This document shows positions 10,631 to 19,799 of a stretch of 64,000 nt of DNA, in pieces. A program made the position numbers and the translations under genes. How positions within the stretch are numbered: position 1 is the first letter of the stretch; every line of letters starts with the position of its first letter. Below the pieces are notes generated by a model, which was not told the DNA's origin, ran no database searches, and saw only the letters and a list, made by a program, of their open reading frames with translations. This DNA comes from Herbaspirillum aquaticum (lineage in GTDB: Bacteria; Pseudomonadota; Gammaproteobacteria; Burkholderiales; Burkholderiaceae_D), in the NCBI RefSeq assembly GCF_002213425.1, contig NZ_NJGV01000004.1, positions 186,001 through 250,000 of the forward strand, read 5' to 3'.

Positions 10631-12121
10631 ATGATGCAGTCAACATTTCCCATCTTGAGCCTCGCGATCTGGGTACCGATCGTCTTCGGCATCCTCGTCC
10701 TGGCACTGGGCCGCGACAGCAATCCGGGCCTGACCCGCTGGCTGGCGCTGTTCGGTTCGCTGGTCGGCCTGGTCGTTACTTTCCCGCTGATCCAGCACTT
10801 CGATCCGCTGGCGCACGGTTACCAGTTCGTCGAAAAGACGCCCTGGATCGACCGCTTCAGCATCAGCTACTTCCTGGGCCTGGACGGCATCTCGCTGTGG
10901 TTCGTGCCGCTGACCGCCTTCATCACGGTCATCGTGGTGCTGGCCGGCTGGGTGGTGATCCAGAAGCGCGTGGCCCAGTACATGGGTGCCTTCCTGATCC
11001 TCTCCGGCATCATGATCGGCGTGTTCTCCTCGCTGGATGCGATGCTGTTCTACGCCTTCTTCGAAGCGACCCTGATCCCGATGTTCATCATCGTGGGCGT
11101 CTGGGGCGGCGACAACCGCGTGTATGCAGCCTTCAAGCTGTTCCTGTACACGCTGCTCGGTTCGCTGCTGATGTTGATCGCCCTGATCTACCTGTACTAC
11201 GTGTCGGGCGGCAGCTTCGAGATCCCGACCTGGCATCAGGTGCCGCTGTCGATGATGGAACAGAAGATCCTGTTCTTCGCCTTCCTGGCTGCCTTTGCCG
11301 TGAAGGTGCCGATGTGGCCGGTGCACACCTGGCTGCCGGACGCCCACGTGCAGGCACCGACCGGTGGCTCCATCGTGCTGGCCGCGATCATGCTGAAGCT
11401 GGGTGCCTACGGTTTCCTGCGCTTCTCGCTGCCGATCCTGCCGGACGCCAGCCATGCGCTGTCGGGCTTCATGATCTTCCTGTCGCTGGTGGCCGTGATC
11501 TACATCGGTCTGGTGGCCCTGGTCCAGCAGGATATGAAGAAACTGGTCGCCTACTCGTCGATCGCCCACATGGGCTTCGTCACCCTGGGCTTCTTCATGT
11601 TCAACGACATGGCAGTGCAGGGCGGTATCGTGCAGATGATCTCGCACGGTTTCGTCTCCGGCGCGATGTTCATGTGTATCGGCGTGCTGTATGACCAGAT
11701 GCACACCCGTGAGATTGCCCAGTACGGCGGTGTGGTCAACAAGATGCCGCGTTTCGCCTTCTTCTTCATCCTGTTCTCGCTGGCCAATTGCGGCCTGCCG
11801 GCCACCTCCGGTTTCGTCGGCGAATTCATGGTGATCCTGGGTGCAGTGAAGTTCAATTTCTGGATTGGCCTGCTGGCCGCCACCGCCCTGATCCTGGGCG
11901 CGGCGTACTCGCTGTGGCTGGCCAAGCGCGTCATCTTCGGCGCCGTGACCAACCATCACGTGGCCGAGCTGGTGGATGTGAATGGCCGTGAGTTCTTCAT
12001 CCTGGGCCTGCTGGCGATCGCTACCCTGGTCATGGGTATCTATCCCGGCATCATCACCGACAGCATCCAGACCTCGGTGACCGACCTGCTGAAGCACGTG
12101 GCGGTCTCCAAGATCAACTGA
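10631..12121 (+). CDS. nuoM: NADH-quinone oxidoreductase subunit M (ND4-like antiporter subunit)
   Basis: NuoM is the middle of the three antiporter-like proton-pumping subunits. The 496-aa protein is polytopic, with FFEATLIPMFIIVGVWGG containing the channel glutamate, and the lysine-bearing HTWLPDAHVQAPTGGSIVLA segment typical of the family. Two adjacent ATG codons (10631 and 10634) are possible starts. It lies 22 bp after nuoL. A 155-bp gap to nuoN contains a GC-rich inverted repeat without a T-run. Confidence 0.97.
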   Translation: MMQSTFPILSLAIWVPIVFGILVLALGRDSNPGLTRWLALFGSLVGLVVTFPLIQHFDPLAHGYQFVEKTPWIDRFSISYFLGLDGISLWFVPLTAFITVIVVLAGWVVIQKRVAQYMGAFLILSGIMIGVFSSLDAMLFYAFFEATLIPMFIIVGVWGGDNRVYAAFKLFLYTLLGSLLMLIALIYLYYVSGGSFEIPTWHQVPLSMMEQKILFFAFLAAFAVKVPMWPVHTWLPDAHVQAPTGGSIVLAAIMLKLGAYGFLRFSLPILPDASHALSGFMIFLSLVAVIYIGLVALVQQDMKKLVAYSSIAHMGFVTLGFFMFNDMAVQGGIVQMISHGFVSGAMFMCIGVLYDQMHTREIAQYGGVVNKMPRFAFFFILFSLANCGLPATSGFVGEFMVILGAVKFNFWIGLLAATALILGAAYSLWLAKRVIFGAVTNHHVAELVDVNGREFFILGLLAIATLVMGIYPGIITDSIQTSVTDLLKHVAVSKIN

Positions 12122-12276
12122 TCTGCGCTGCAGAAGTGAAGGGCGGGGCGCTCGCGTCCCGCCAACAACCAAGCTGGGCAACAACGAGTAACGAGACGAG
12201 CCGGTGTGGCATTGCCGGTCGGGCGGCGCGATCAAGGTCGCGACACAAGCGGGCGTACACAAGCGGTAGTAACTAA

Positions 12277-13785
12277 ATGAATAACATGAATCTGATCCCT
12301 GTCTATCCGGAAATATTTCTGCTGATCGCGACTTCCGCGATCCTGCTGATCGATATGTTCCTGCCGGAAAGCAAGCGCGTCATCACCTATCTGCTGTCCC
12401 TGGCAGCGCTGGTGGTGTGTGCGGTACTGACCTTTGCCGACCTCAACACGGGCGCTACGGTCTACACGTTCAACAACATGTTCGTGTCCGATCCGCTGGC
12501 CAACCTGTTGAAGCTGTTCACCTACCTGGGTGTGGGCGTTACGCTCATCTACTCGCGCCAGTACAACACCGCACGCGGCATCACCGGTGGTCCGCTGGGC
12601 GGCGAATACTACGCCCTGGCGCTGTTCGCGCTGCTGGGCCAGATGGTCATGATCTCCGGCAACAGCTTCCTGTCCATCTACCTGGGCCTGGAACTGATGT
12701 CGCTGTCGCTGTACGCACTGGTGGCCCTGCGCCGTGATCACGCGGCTTCCACCGAAGCCGGCATGAAGTACTTCATCCTGGGCGCACTGGCCTCCGGTTT
12801 CCTGCTGTACGGCATGTCGATGCTGTATGGCGCCACCGGCGGTGCCCTGGAACTCAACGAAGTCTTCCGTGCCATCGTTTCGGGTACCGTTGACCGCACC
12901 CCGCTGGTGTTCGGCATCGTGTTCGTGGTGGCTGGCCTGGCCTTCAAGCTGGGTGCCGTACCCTTCCACATGTGGGTGCCTGACGTCTACCAAGGTTCGC
13001 CCACCCCGGTGACCCTGCTGCTGGGTGCCGCACCGAAGCTGGCGACTTTCGCCATCACCTTCCGTCTGCTGGTCGAAGGCATGCTGCCGCTGGCCGTGGA
13101 CTGGCAGCAGATGCTGATGGTGCTGGCCGTGCTGTCCATCATCCTCGGTAACGTCACCGCCATCGCGCAGACCAACATCAAGCGCATGCTGGCCTACTCG
13201 ACCATCTCGCACATGGGCTTCATGCTCTTGGGCATGATGTCGGGCGTGGTCGACGGCAACCTGTTCTCGGCCGTCAACGCCTACAGCTCTTCGCTGTTCT
13301 ACGCGGTGACCTACGTGATCACCACCCTGGGTTCCTTCGGCGTCATCATCCTGCTGTCGCGCTCGGGCTTCGAAGCCGATACGCTGGAAGACTTCAAGGG
13401 CCTCAACCAGCGCAGCCCGTGGTTCGCTGCTGTGATGATGATCATGATGTTCTCGCTGGCCGGTATCCCCCCGCTGGTGGGCTTCTACGCCAAGCTGTCG
13501 GTGCTGCAGGCCGCCATGGCCACTGGCCAGATCTGGCTGCCGGTGCTGGCCGTGGTCTTCTCGTTGATCGGTGCCTTCTACTACATCCGTGTGGTCAAGG
13601 TGATGTACTTCGATGAGCCCACCGACACCAGCAAGATCGTCGCCACGCCGGAAATGCGTGTCGTGCTGAGCTTGAACGGCATTGCCGCCCTGGCCATCGG
13701 CCTGTGGCCGGGTCACCTGATGGATGCCTGCACCAATGCCATCGTCAGCACCCTGGCGACCTTCCTCAGCAAGGTCGTGGCGTAA
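12277..13785 (+). CDS. nuoN: NADH-quinone oxidoreductase subunit N (ND2-like antiporter subunit)
   Basis: NuoN is the antiporter-like subunit closest to NuoK. The 502-aa polytopic protein carries the family segments [21 protein letters not shown] (channel Glu) and [19 protein letters not shown] (channel Lys region). It is the last structural subunit of the operon in this gene order. It is followed after 12 bp by the DUF2818 gene. Confidence 0.97.
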   Translation: MNNMNLIPVYPEIFLLIATSAILLIDMFLPESKRVITYLLSLAALVVCAVLTFADLNTGATVYTFNNMFVSDPLANLLKLFTYLGVGVTLIYSRQYNTARGITGGPLGGEYYALALFALLGQMVMISGNSFLSIYLGLELMSLSLYALVALRRDHAASTEAGMKYFILGALASGFLLYGMSMLYGATGGALELNEVFRAIVSGTVDRTPLVFGIVFVVAGLAFKLGAVPFHMWVPDVYQGSPTPVTLLLGAAPKLATFAITFRLLVEGMLPLAVDWQQMLMVLAVLSIILGNVTAIAQTNIKRMLAYSTISHMGFMLLGMMSGVVDGNLFSAVNAYSSSLFYAVTYVITTLGSFGVIILLSRSGFEADTLEDFKGLNQRSPWFAAVMMIMMFSLAGIPPLVGFYAKLSVLQAAMATGQIWLPVLAVVFSLIGAFYYIRVVKVMYFDEPTDTSKIVATPEMRVVLSLNGIAALAIGLWPGHLMDACTNAIVSTLATFLSKVVA

Positions 13786-13797
13786 GGAAACAGGGGA

Positions 13798-14112
13798 ATG
13801 AACGTTTCCCTGTTCAGCTGGATCGTCATCCTGTTGGCCGCCCTGGCGGCCAATTTGCCTTTCTTCAACCAGCAATTGTTCGGCCTGGTTCCGCTCCGCA
13901 AGGACGCTTCCTGGGTCAAGCCGATCTGGCTGCGCCTGGTGGAATTGGTGGTGCTGTATTTCGCTGTCGGCATGGTGGCCCACCTGCTGGAAGCGGGCAT
14001 CGGCAACGTCTTCACCCAGGGCTGGGAATTCTATGCCATCACCGGCTGCCTGTTCCTGGTGCTGGCTTACCCCGGCTACGTGATGCGCTACCTGCGCAAG
14101 CAGCACGCCTGA
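13798..14112 (+). CDS. DUF2818 family small membrane protein
   Basis: This 104-aa protein has three predicted membrane helices: an N-terminal VSLFSWIVILLAALAANLPFF, a middle helix around LVLYFAVGMVAHLLEA, and a C-terminal ITGCLFLVLAYPGYVM. It matches my memory of DUF2818, a family found immediately after nuoN in many betaproteobacteria. Its function is not known to me. The close spacing and the terminator immediately downstream make it the last gene of the complex I transcript, so a role in assembly or stability of the complex is a reasonable inference. Confidence 0.9.
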   Translation: MNVSLFSWIVILLAALAANLPFFNQQLFGLVPLRKDASWVKPIWLRLVELVVLYFAVGMVAHLLEAGIGNVFTQGWEFYAITGCLFLVLAYPGYVMRYLRKQHA

Positions 14113-14125
14113 AGCAGCCTGAATG

Positions 14126-14157
14126 AGGCGTCGGTCACGGACCGGCGCCTTTTTTAT
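14126..14157 (+). terminator. Intrinsic terminator of the nuo operon
   Basis: GGCGTCGGT (14127-14135) pairs with ACCGGCGCC (14141-14149), with one G-T wobble and a 5-nt loop. It is followed directly by TTTTTT. It sits just after the DUF2818 stop and closes the complex I transcript. Confidence 0.9.
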
Positions 14158-14229
14158 TGGGTGCTGCCTGCCGGCGCGGCCATTGGTTTTTTCCTCTTCC
14201 CCTCACTCCCTTATTCCCTCGCTCATATC

Positions 14230-14805
14230 ATGGACGCCCATCTCAAAGAGACGCAGAAAGACAGTCGCCAGGTCTACGACGGCCATTTCCTCAAGGTCCA
14301 GAAGGACACCATCGTGCTGCCGGACGGGAAGGAAAGCACCCGCGAATACATCAAGCATCCTGGCGCGGTCGCCGTGCTGCCGCTGTTCGATGACGGCAGC
14401 GTGCTGATGGAGCGCCAGTTCCGTTATCCGCTGGACCGCGTCTTCATCGAATTCCCGGCCGGGAAGATCGATCCGGGCGAAGATACGCTGGATTGCGCCA
14501 AGCGCGAACTGAAGGAAGAAACCGGTTATACCGCCACCGAATGGCAGTACGTCTGCACCATTCACAATGCCATCGCCTACTCCGATGAACACCTGGTGCT
14601 GTATCTGGCGCGGGGCTTGAAGGAGGGCGAGCGTGAATTGGACGAAGGTGAATTCCTCGACATCTACAAGGCCCCGCTGGCCGAGCTGCTGGAGCAGGTG
14701 CGCAATGGGCAGATCACCGATGTGAAGACCGTGATCGGCATGTTCTGGCTGGAGAAGATCGTCAATGGCAGCTGGACGCCGCCGCAACGTCCGGCCGGTA
14801 TCTGA
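14230..14805 (+). CDS. NUDIX hydrolase, ADP-ribose pyrophosphatase type
   Basis: This probably hydrolyses ADP-ribose or related nucleoside diphosphate sugars to AMP and a sugar phosphate. The 191-aa protein carries a complete NUDIX box (G-x5-E-x7-REUxEExGU) from GKIDPGED to RELKEETGY at about residues 78-100. The upstream segment VLPLFDDGSVLMERQFRYP is typical of the ADPRase subfamily. ATG 14230 is chosen because the in-frame GTG at 14161 would add a hydrophobic stretch right behind the nuo terminator that relatives lack. The substrate is inferred from family resemblance. Confidence 0.9.
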   Translation: MDAHLKETQKDSRQVYDGHFLKVQKDTIVLPDGKESTREYIKHPGAVAVLPLFDDGSVLMERQFRYPLDRVFIEFPAGKIDPGEDTLDCAKRELKEETGYTATEWQYVCTIHNAIAYSDEHLVLYLARGLKEGERELDEGEFLDIYKAPLAELLEQVRNGQITDVKTVIGMFWLEKIVNGSWTPPQRPAGI

Positions 14806-14830
14806 GGCCAGCACTGACCCGATGAAAAAA

Positions 14831-14864
14831 GCCGCATCCCGACAAGGATGCGGCTTTCGTTTTT
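14831..14864. terminator. Bidirectional intrinsic terminator
   Basis: GCCGCATCC (14831-14839) pairs perfectly with GGATGCGGC (14846-14854). An A-run lies on the left and TTTCGTTTTT on the right. It serves the convergent NUDIX and ETF-QO genes. Confidence 0.9.
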
Positions 14865-14883
14865 GCCAGACGGGGCAGGGCGC

Positions 14884-16560
14884 TTACATGCCCGAGTAGT
14901 TCGGCCCGCCGCCGCCTTCCGGCGTGACCCACACGATGTTCTGCGTCGGGTCCTTGATGTCGCAGGTCTTGCAGTGTACGCAATTCTGCGCGTTGATCTG
15001 CAGGCGATCGGAATTGTCTTCGTTCTTCACGAATTCATAGACGCCTGCCGGGCAGTAGCGTGATTCCGGACCGGCGTACTTGGCCAGGTTCACTTGCACC
15101 GGAACGTTCTTGTCCTTCAGCGTCAGGTGCGCGGGCTGGTCTTCGCCGTGGTTGGTATTGGAGATGAACACCGAAGACAGGCGGTCGAAGGTCAGCTTGC
15201 CGTCCGGTTTCGGATAGGCGATCGGTGCGAAGTCCGAAGCAGGGCGCAGGCATTCGTGGTCGGCGTGGGTATGGCGCAGGGTCCATGGCGCCTTGCCACC
15301 GAAGAGCACCTGATCGATGCCGACCAGCAGGGTGCCGGTGATCAGGCCCTTGCTCATCGAGGGCTTGAAGTTGCGCGCCTTGTGCAGCTCCTCCTTCAAC
15401 CAGGAGGCCTCGAAGGCGGCCGGGTAGGCTGCCAGCTCATCGGACTGTCGGTTCTCACCCAGCGCCGCGAAGGCGGCGTCTGCGGCCAGCATGCCGCTCT
15501 TGATCGCGGCATGGCTGCCCTTGATGCGCGAGGCATTGAGGAAGCCCGCATCGCAACCCAGCAGCGCACCACCGGGGAAGACCAGCTTGGGCAGCGATTG
15601 CACGCCACCGGCGGTGATCGCACGGGCGCCATAGGAGATGCGCTTGCCGCCTTCGAAGAACTTGCGGATCTCGGGATGGGTCTTGTAGCGCTGGAATTCC
15701 TCGAAGGGCGAGAGATACGGATTCTGGTAAGCCAGTCCCACCACGTAACCGACGGCGACCTGGTTGTTCTCCAGGTGATACAGGAAGGAACCGCCGTAGG
15801 TGTCATTGGCCAGCGGCCAGCCGGCGGTGTGGACCACCAGGCCGGGCTGGTGCACTTCGGGCTTCACCTCCCACAGCTCCTTGATGCCGATGGCATAGGT
15901 CTGCGGATCGCGGCCGGCGTCGAGCTTGTACTTGGCGATGAGCTGCTTGCCCAGGTGGCCGCGCGCACCTTCGGCGAAGAAGGTGTATTTCGCGTGCAGC
16001 TCCATGCCCAGCTGGAAGTCAACGGTCGGTTCGCCTTCCTTGTTGATGCCCAGGTTGCCGGTGGCCACACCCTTGACCGAGCCGTCCTCGTGGTACAGCA
16101 CTTCGGCTGCCGGGAAACCGGGGAAGATCTCCACGCCCAGCGCCTCGGCCTGCTGGCCCAGCCAGCGGGTGACGTTGGACAGCGAGATCACGAAGTTGCC
16201 ATGATTCTGGAAGCAGGTCGGCAACAACCAGTTCGGGGTCTTGTAGGCCTTGCTCTCGGAGAGGAACAGGAAGCGGTCTTCAGTCACCGGCGTGTTCAGG
16301 GGGGCGCCTTGTTCCTTCCAGTCGGGGATCAGTTCGGTCAAGGCACGCGGGTCCATTACCGCGCCGGAAAGGATGTGGGCGCCGACTTCGCTGCCTTTTT
16401 CCAGCACGCAGACCGAGACTTCCCGGTTCTGTTGCGCAGCCAGCTGCTTGAGGCGAATCGCCGCCGACAGGCCTGCGGGGCCGCCGCCGACGATGACGAC
16501 ATCATATTCCATCGATTCGCGAGGGCCGTATTGTGCGAGCAAGTCTTGAGAAGAAGTCAT
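14884..16560 (-). CDS. Electron transfer flavoprotein-ubiquinone oxidoreductase
   Basis: ETF-QO moves electrons from reduced ETF (fatty-acid and amino-acid dehydrogenases) into the ubiquinone pool at the inner membrane. The 558-aa protein begins with an FAD dinucleotide-binding motif VVIVGGGPAGLSAAIRL at about residue 21. It ends with a ferredoxin-like domain holding the [4Fe-4S] ligands CPAGVYEF and CVHCKTCDIKDP. Length and order match bacterial and mitochondrial ETFDH. No ETF subunit genes are nearby. It shares the electron sink with complex I but not the transcript. Confidence 0.96.
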   Translation of the reverse strand: MTSSQDLLAQYGPRESMEYDVVIVGGGPAGLSAAIRLKQLAAQQNREVSVCVLEKGSEVGAHILSGAVMDPRALTELIPDWKEQGAPLNTPVTEDRFLFLSESKAYKTPNWLLPTCFQNHGNFVISLSNVTRWLGQQAEALGVEIFPGFPAAEVLYHEDGSVKGVATGNLGINKEGEPTVDFQLGMELHAKYTFFAEGARGHLGKQLIAKYKLDAGRDPQTYAIGIKELWEVKPEVHQPGLVVHTAGWPLANDTYGGSFLYHLENNQVAVGYVVGLAYQNPYLSPFEEFQRYKTHPEIRKFFEGGKRISYGARAITAGGVQSLPKLVFPGGALLGCDAGFLNASRIKGSHAAIKSGMLAADAAFAALGENRQSDELAAYPAAFEASWLKEELHKARNFKPSMSKGLITGTLLVGIDQVLFGGKAPWTLRHTHADHECLRPASDFAPIAYPKPDGKLTFDRLSSVFISNTNHGEDQPAHLTLKDKNVPVQVNLAKYAGPESRYCPAGVYEFVKNEDNSDRLQINAQNCVHCKTCDIKDPTQNIVWVTPEGGGGPNYSGM

Positions 16561-16993
16561 GGGTGTCCCGTGTTATGTGAACTGCCTGTTTTTCGAACGA
16601 TCGTGCTATTGTTAAGTATTTTTCGAAGGAACGCTAGAGGGAAGGACCATTTCGCTGTCCTTTTTATTCAACTTCTAACGTTCATATCTGAAACAATGCA
16701 CTGCAAGCGGACTGTCCTGCCGGAAAATCGCGCCGCACCGGAAGGTTTCCGGAGGTGCCGTATTTTATGGGATTTTCTGCACGGGGCTCATACCGTATTG
16801 GCGTGGCCTGATAACCCTTTGTTATGCGCGGTCACTGCGGTGAGGGCGTATTGGCGAGCAGGGTGACTCGATAATGAAGCAGGAAGTCCCGGCAGATGCG
16901 GGTCGACACTTCGTCGTAAATGCGACAGGTCGCGCACACCGCGCATGAAAAAAATTACATTCATTGATGAATCAAACCGGGAAAGGACCCACG
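16561..16993. other. Intergenic region upstream of ETF-QO and the thioesterase
   Basis: This 433-bp gap between divergent genes holds no coding frame I can support. Two copies of TTTTTCGAA lie at 16589-16597 and 16619-16627, exactly 30 bp apart, just upstream of the ETF-QO start. A weak terminator-like hairpin follows: AAGGAC (16642-16647), 9-nt loop, GTCCTT (16657-16662), then TTTATT, oriented on the plus strand. These may be a regulator site and a small-RNA or attenuator end respectively; both readings are tentative. Confidence 0.35.
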
Positions 16994-17419
16994 ATGAGCA
17001 GTCACGAAGCCGCCGCAAGCAAGCCCCTGTACGTCTCGCAGCAACGCATCCGGTGGGGTGACATGGACGCCTTCGGCCACGTCAACAACACGCTCTATTT
17101 TCGCTTCATGGAGCAGTGCCGCATCGAGTGGCTGGAAGAGGTATTCGGGCCCACCATCGCAGGCGAGGAAGGGCCGGTGATCGTCAATGCGCACTGCAAT
17201 TTCCGCCGCCAGATGAAGTATCCCGCCAGCATCCTGGTGCAGATGGGCGCCGGGCACCTGGGGCGCACGAGTGTGGAAACTACGTATGTCATCCGCGACG
17301 CTGCCGATGAACAGATCATTTATGCTGATGGTGCCGCAAAAATCGTCTGGGTCGATTTCAAGAAAGAGAAATCCACCGCGTTGCCTGAGAAGCTGCGACA
17401 GCTCCTGACAAGCTTGTAA
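16994..17419 (+). CDS. Acyl-CoA thioesterase, hotdog fold (4HBT/YbgC-like)
   Basis: This 141-aa protein has the signature of the 4-hydroxybenzoyl-CoA thioesterase family near its N-terminus: RWGDMDAFGHVNNTLYFRFM, with the catalytic Asp and the His-Val-Asn. It would hydrolyse an acyl-CoA thioester in the cytoplasm; the acyl group cannot be told from sequence. ATG 16994 is preferred over the in-frame ATG at 16964 because GGGAAAGGA lies at proper distance upstream of it. Confidence 0.88.
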   Translation: MSSHEAAASKPLYVSQQRIRWGDMDAFGHVNNTLYFRFMEQCRIEWLEEVFGPTIAGEEGPVIVNAHCNFRRQMKYPASILVQMGAGHLGRTSVETTYVIRDAADEQIIYADGAAKIVWVDFKKEKSTALPEKLRQLLTSL

Positions 17420-17576
17420 GTTTGGCGCAAGGAAACTGGGACAGAATCGGCCCCGACACTCCCGCAAGGATTCGCCACAGAGCGAAGGGGAGCGGAGAAT
17501 TCGTTCACACGGAGCGGGTTCCAAAAGCGCTATGCCCGCTCGCGTGCTAGCCAACAATTACATTCTGGAGGATGAC

Positions 17577-18728
17577 ATGAGCTACAAGACCCAAGCCTTT
17601 GTTGCCGCTGCCCTGATGAGCCTGGCGCTCACTTCGCAGGCTGCGGATCCGATCAAGATCGGCGTTTCCGGCCCTTACACCGGTGGCTCTGCCCCGATGG
17701 GCGTGTCCATGCGTGATGGCGTCAAGCTGGCCGTAGCCGAGATCAATGCGGCCGGCGGCGTGCTGGGCCGCCAGATCCAACTGGTCGAGCGCGATGATGA
17801 GGCCAAGAACGAACGCGGCGTGCAGATCGCCCAGGAACTGATCAACAAGGAAAAGGTGGTCGCCACCGTCGGCTTCATCAACACCGGCGTGGCACTGGCC
17901 TCCCAGCGCTTCTACCAGGAAGCCAAGATCCCGGTGATCAACAACGTGGCCACCGGCACCGTGATCACCAAGCAGTTCGAGAAGGAAAAGGACAACTACA
18001 TTTTCCGCACCTCGGCCGCTGACAAGATCCAGGCCAAGATGATCGCCGACGAAGCCGTCGACAAGCAGAAATTCACCAAGGTCGCCATCCTGGCCGACTC
18101 CACCAACTACGGCCAGCTCGGCCGTGAAGACCTGGAAAAAGTGCTGGCCGACAAGAAGGTCACCCCGGTGGCCGTCGAAAAGTACAACATCAAGGACGTG
18201 GACATGACGGCCCAGCTGCTCAAGTCCAAGCAGGGCGGCGCACAAGCCGTGCTGACCTACGGCATCGGCCCGGAACTGGCGCAGATCGCCAACGGCATGG
18301 AAAAGCTGAACTGGCAGGTGCCCATCATCGGCAGCTGGCCGCTGTCGATGGGCAACTTCATCGACAACTCCGGCAAGAACGGCAACGGTGCCCGCATGCC
18401 GCAAACCTTCATCCAGGACGGCAACACGCCCAAGCGCAAGGCTTTCATCGAGGCTTACCAGAAGGCCTACAAGGTTGACCGCATGCCTTCGGCCGTCTCG
18501 GCTGCCCAGGGTTACGACTCCATCCTGCTGCTGGCCGCTGCCATCAAGCAGGCCGGCACCACCGATGGCGACAAGGTCCGTGCTGCACTGGAAAACCTCA
18601 ATACCAAGGTCGAAGGCGTGGTCACCACCTATGACAAGCCGTTCACCCGTGACGATCACGAAGCCATCAAGGCGGGCATGGTCGTGATGGGCGAGGTCAA
18701 GAACGGCCGCGTCATCCTCGGCAAATAA
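17577..18728 (+). CDS. Branched-chain amino-acid type ABC transporter, periplasmic binding protein
   Basis: This is the solute-binding protein of a HAAT-family importer. The 383-aa precursor has a signal peptide ending at about TSQAADPIKIG. The mature part begins with the LivJ/LivK-like core IKIGVSGPYTGGSAPMGVSMRDG. ATG 17577 is selected because GGAGG precedes it; an upstream in-frame ATG (17532) would push the signal peptide inward. The following genes encode the membrane and ATPase parts. The substrate could be Leu/Ile/Val or another amino acid or amide; sequence alone does not decide it. Confidence 0.93.
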   Translation: MSYKTQAFVAAALMSLALTSQAADPIKIGVSGPYTGGSAPMGVSMRDGVKLAVAEINAAGGVLGRQIQLVERDDEAKNERGVQIAQELINKEKVVATVGFINTGVALASQRFYQEAKIPVINNVATGTVITKQFEKEKDNYIFRTSAADKIQAKMIADEAVDKQKFTKVAILADSTNYGQLGREDLEKVLADKKVTPVAVEKYNIKDVDMTAQLLKSKQGGAQAVLTYGIGPELAQIANGMEKLNWQVPIIGSWPLSMGNFIDNSGKNGNGARMPQTFIQDGNTPKRKAFIEAYQKAYKVDRMPSAVSAAQGYDSILLLAAAIKQAGTTDGDKVRAALENLNTKVEGVVTTYDKPFTRDDHEAIKAGMVVMGEVKNGRVILGK

Positions 18729-18765
18729 GAACCGACTCGCTTCACTTCACGTAACGCAGTCGAAG

Positions 18766-18800
18766 AGGCCAGTCCTTGCGATCCGGGGGCTGGCCTTTTT
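18766..18800 (+). terminator. Terminator or attenuator between binding protein and LivH genes
   Basis: AGGCCAG (18766-18772) pairs with CTGGCCT (18790-18796), with an imperfect GC-rich loop, then TTTTTC. Its place between the binding protein and permease genes suggests partial termination, giving more binding protein than permease. Confidence 0.7.
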
Positions 18801-18904
18801 CACACGATCTGTTGACGAATTTCTAACGGCACCGGGGGCGGTTGCCGCGGGATCGTTGCAGCTCTACGCCGCCACCCGGCGGTAGCCGCTTCTTGGGAAA
18901 TACA

Positions 18905-19795
18905 ATGGACATCCTCTTACAACTGGTCTTCTCCGGGATCGCGCTCGGCATGATCTATGCCGTGATCGCCTTCGGTTACCAACTGACCTTTGCCACGTCC
19001 GGCACGCTCAACTTCGGCCAGGGTGAAGCCCTGATGCTGGGCGCGCTGGTCGGGCTCTCCGTGGTGGGCAACATCCACGGCGGGCCTTATCTCAATTACT
19101 GGCTGATGATCCCCATCGTGCTGGTCTTCGGTGCCCTGCAGGGCATGTTCGTGGAATGGATCGGCGTGCGTCCGGCCATCAAGATCAAGTCCGAATTCGG
19201 CTGGATCATGTCCACCATCGCGCTGGCCATCATCTTCAAGAACGTCGCCGAGAACATCTGGGGCAAGGACGACCTGCCGTTCCCGTCGCCCATCTCCGGC
19301 ACGCCCTTCCAGGTCTTCGGTGCCAACGTGCAGCCGATGCAGGTGCTGGTGGTGATCGGTGCCTTGCTCATCATGGCGGCGGTCGAATTGTTCAATCGCA
19401 AGTCGATCTATGGCAAGGCTGTGGTGGCCACCTCCAACGACCGCGATGCGGCGGGCTTGATGGGCATCAATACCAGCATGGTGATCACTTTTTCATATGC
19501 CCTGTCTTCGGCCACGGCCGCCTTCGCTGGCGTGCTGGTGGCGCCGCTGACGCTGACCGGCGCCACCATGGGCGCGGCACTGGGGCTGAAAGCCTTCGCG
19601 GTGGCCATCATTGGCGGCCTGACTTCGGGCATGGGCGCCATCGTCGGCGGCCTGATCCTGGGCGTGGCTGAAACCGTGACCGGTTTCTATATCTCGACCG
19701 GCTACAAGGAAGTACCGGGACTGGTGCTGCTGCTGCTGGTGCTGGCGGTGAAACCTGCGGGCCTCTTCGGCAAAACTGCGATCAAGAAGGTCTGA
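18905..19795 (+). CDS. livH: Branched-chain amino-acid ABC transporter permease LivH
   Basis: LivH is one of two integral membrane subunits of the importer. The 296-aa protein has about eight hydrophobic helices and the family start MDILLQLVFSGIALGMIYAV, with LNFGQGEALMLGALVG following. ATG 18905 is chosen over an upstream TTG (18842), which would add a non-hydrophobic 21-residue tail not seen in the family. The gene ends 4 bp before the LivM-LivG fusion. Confidence 0.94.
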   Translation: MDILLQLVFSGIALGMIYAVIAFGYQLTFATSGTLNFGQGEALMLGALVGLSVVGNIHGGPYLNYWLMIPIVLVFGALQGMFVEWIGVRPAIKIKSEFGWIMSTIALAIIFKNVAENIWGKDDLPFPSPISGTPFQVFGANVQPMQVLVVIGALLIMAAVELFNRKSIYGKAVVATSNDRDAAGLMGINTSMVITFSYALSSATAAFAGVLVAPLTLTGATMGAALGLKAFAVAIIGGLTSGMGAIVGGLILGVAETVTGFYISTGYKEVPGLVLLLLVLAVKPAGLFGKTAIKKV

Positions 19796-19799
19796 CACC

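Noticed and set aside
6781-10722. A 1313-codon open frame on the minus strand across nuoI to nuoL
   Set aside because: It lies wholly antisense to clearly conserved complex I genes. Its translation is low-complexity His/Gln/Asp-rich, typical of a high-GC shadow frame.
12140-12165. GC-rich inverted repeat between nuoM and nuoN as a terminator
   Set aside because: No T-run follows and the nuo genes continue in the same direction, so termination there is unlikely.
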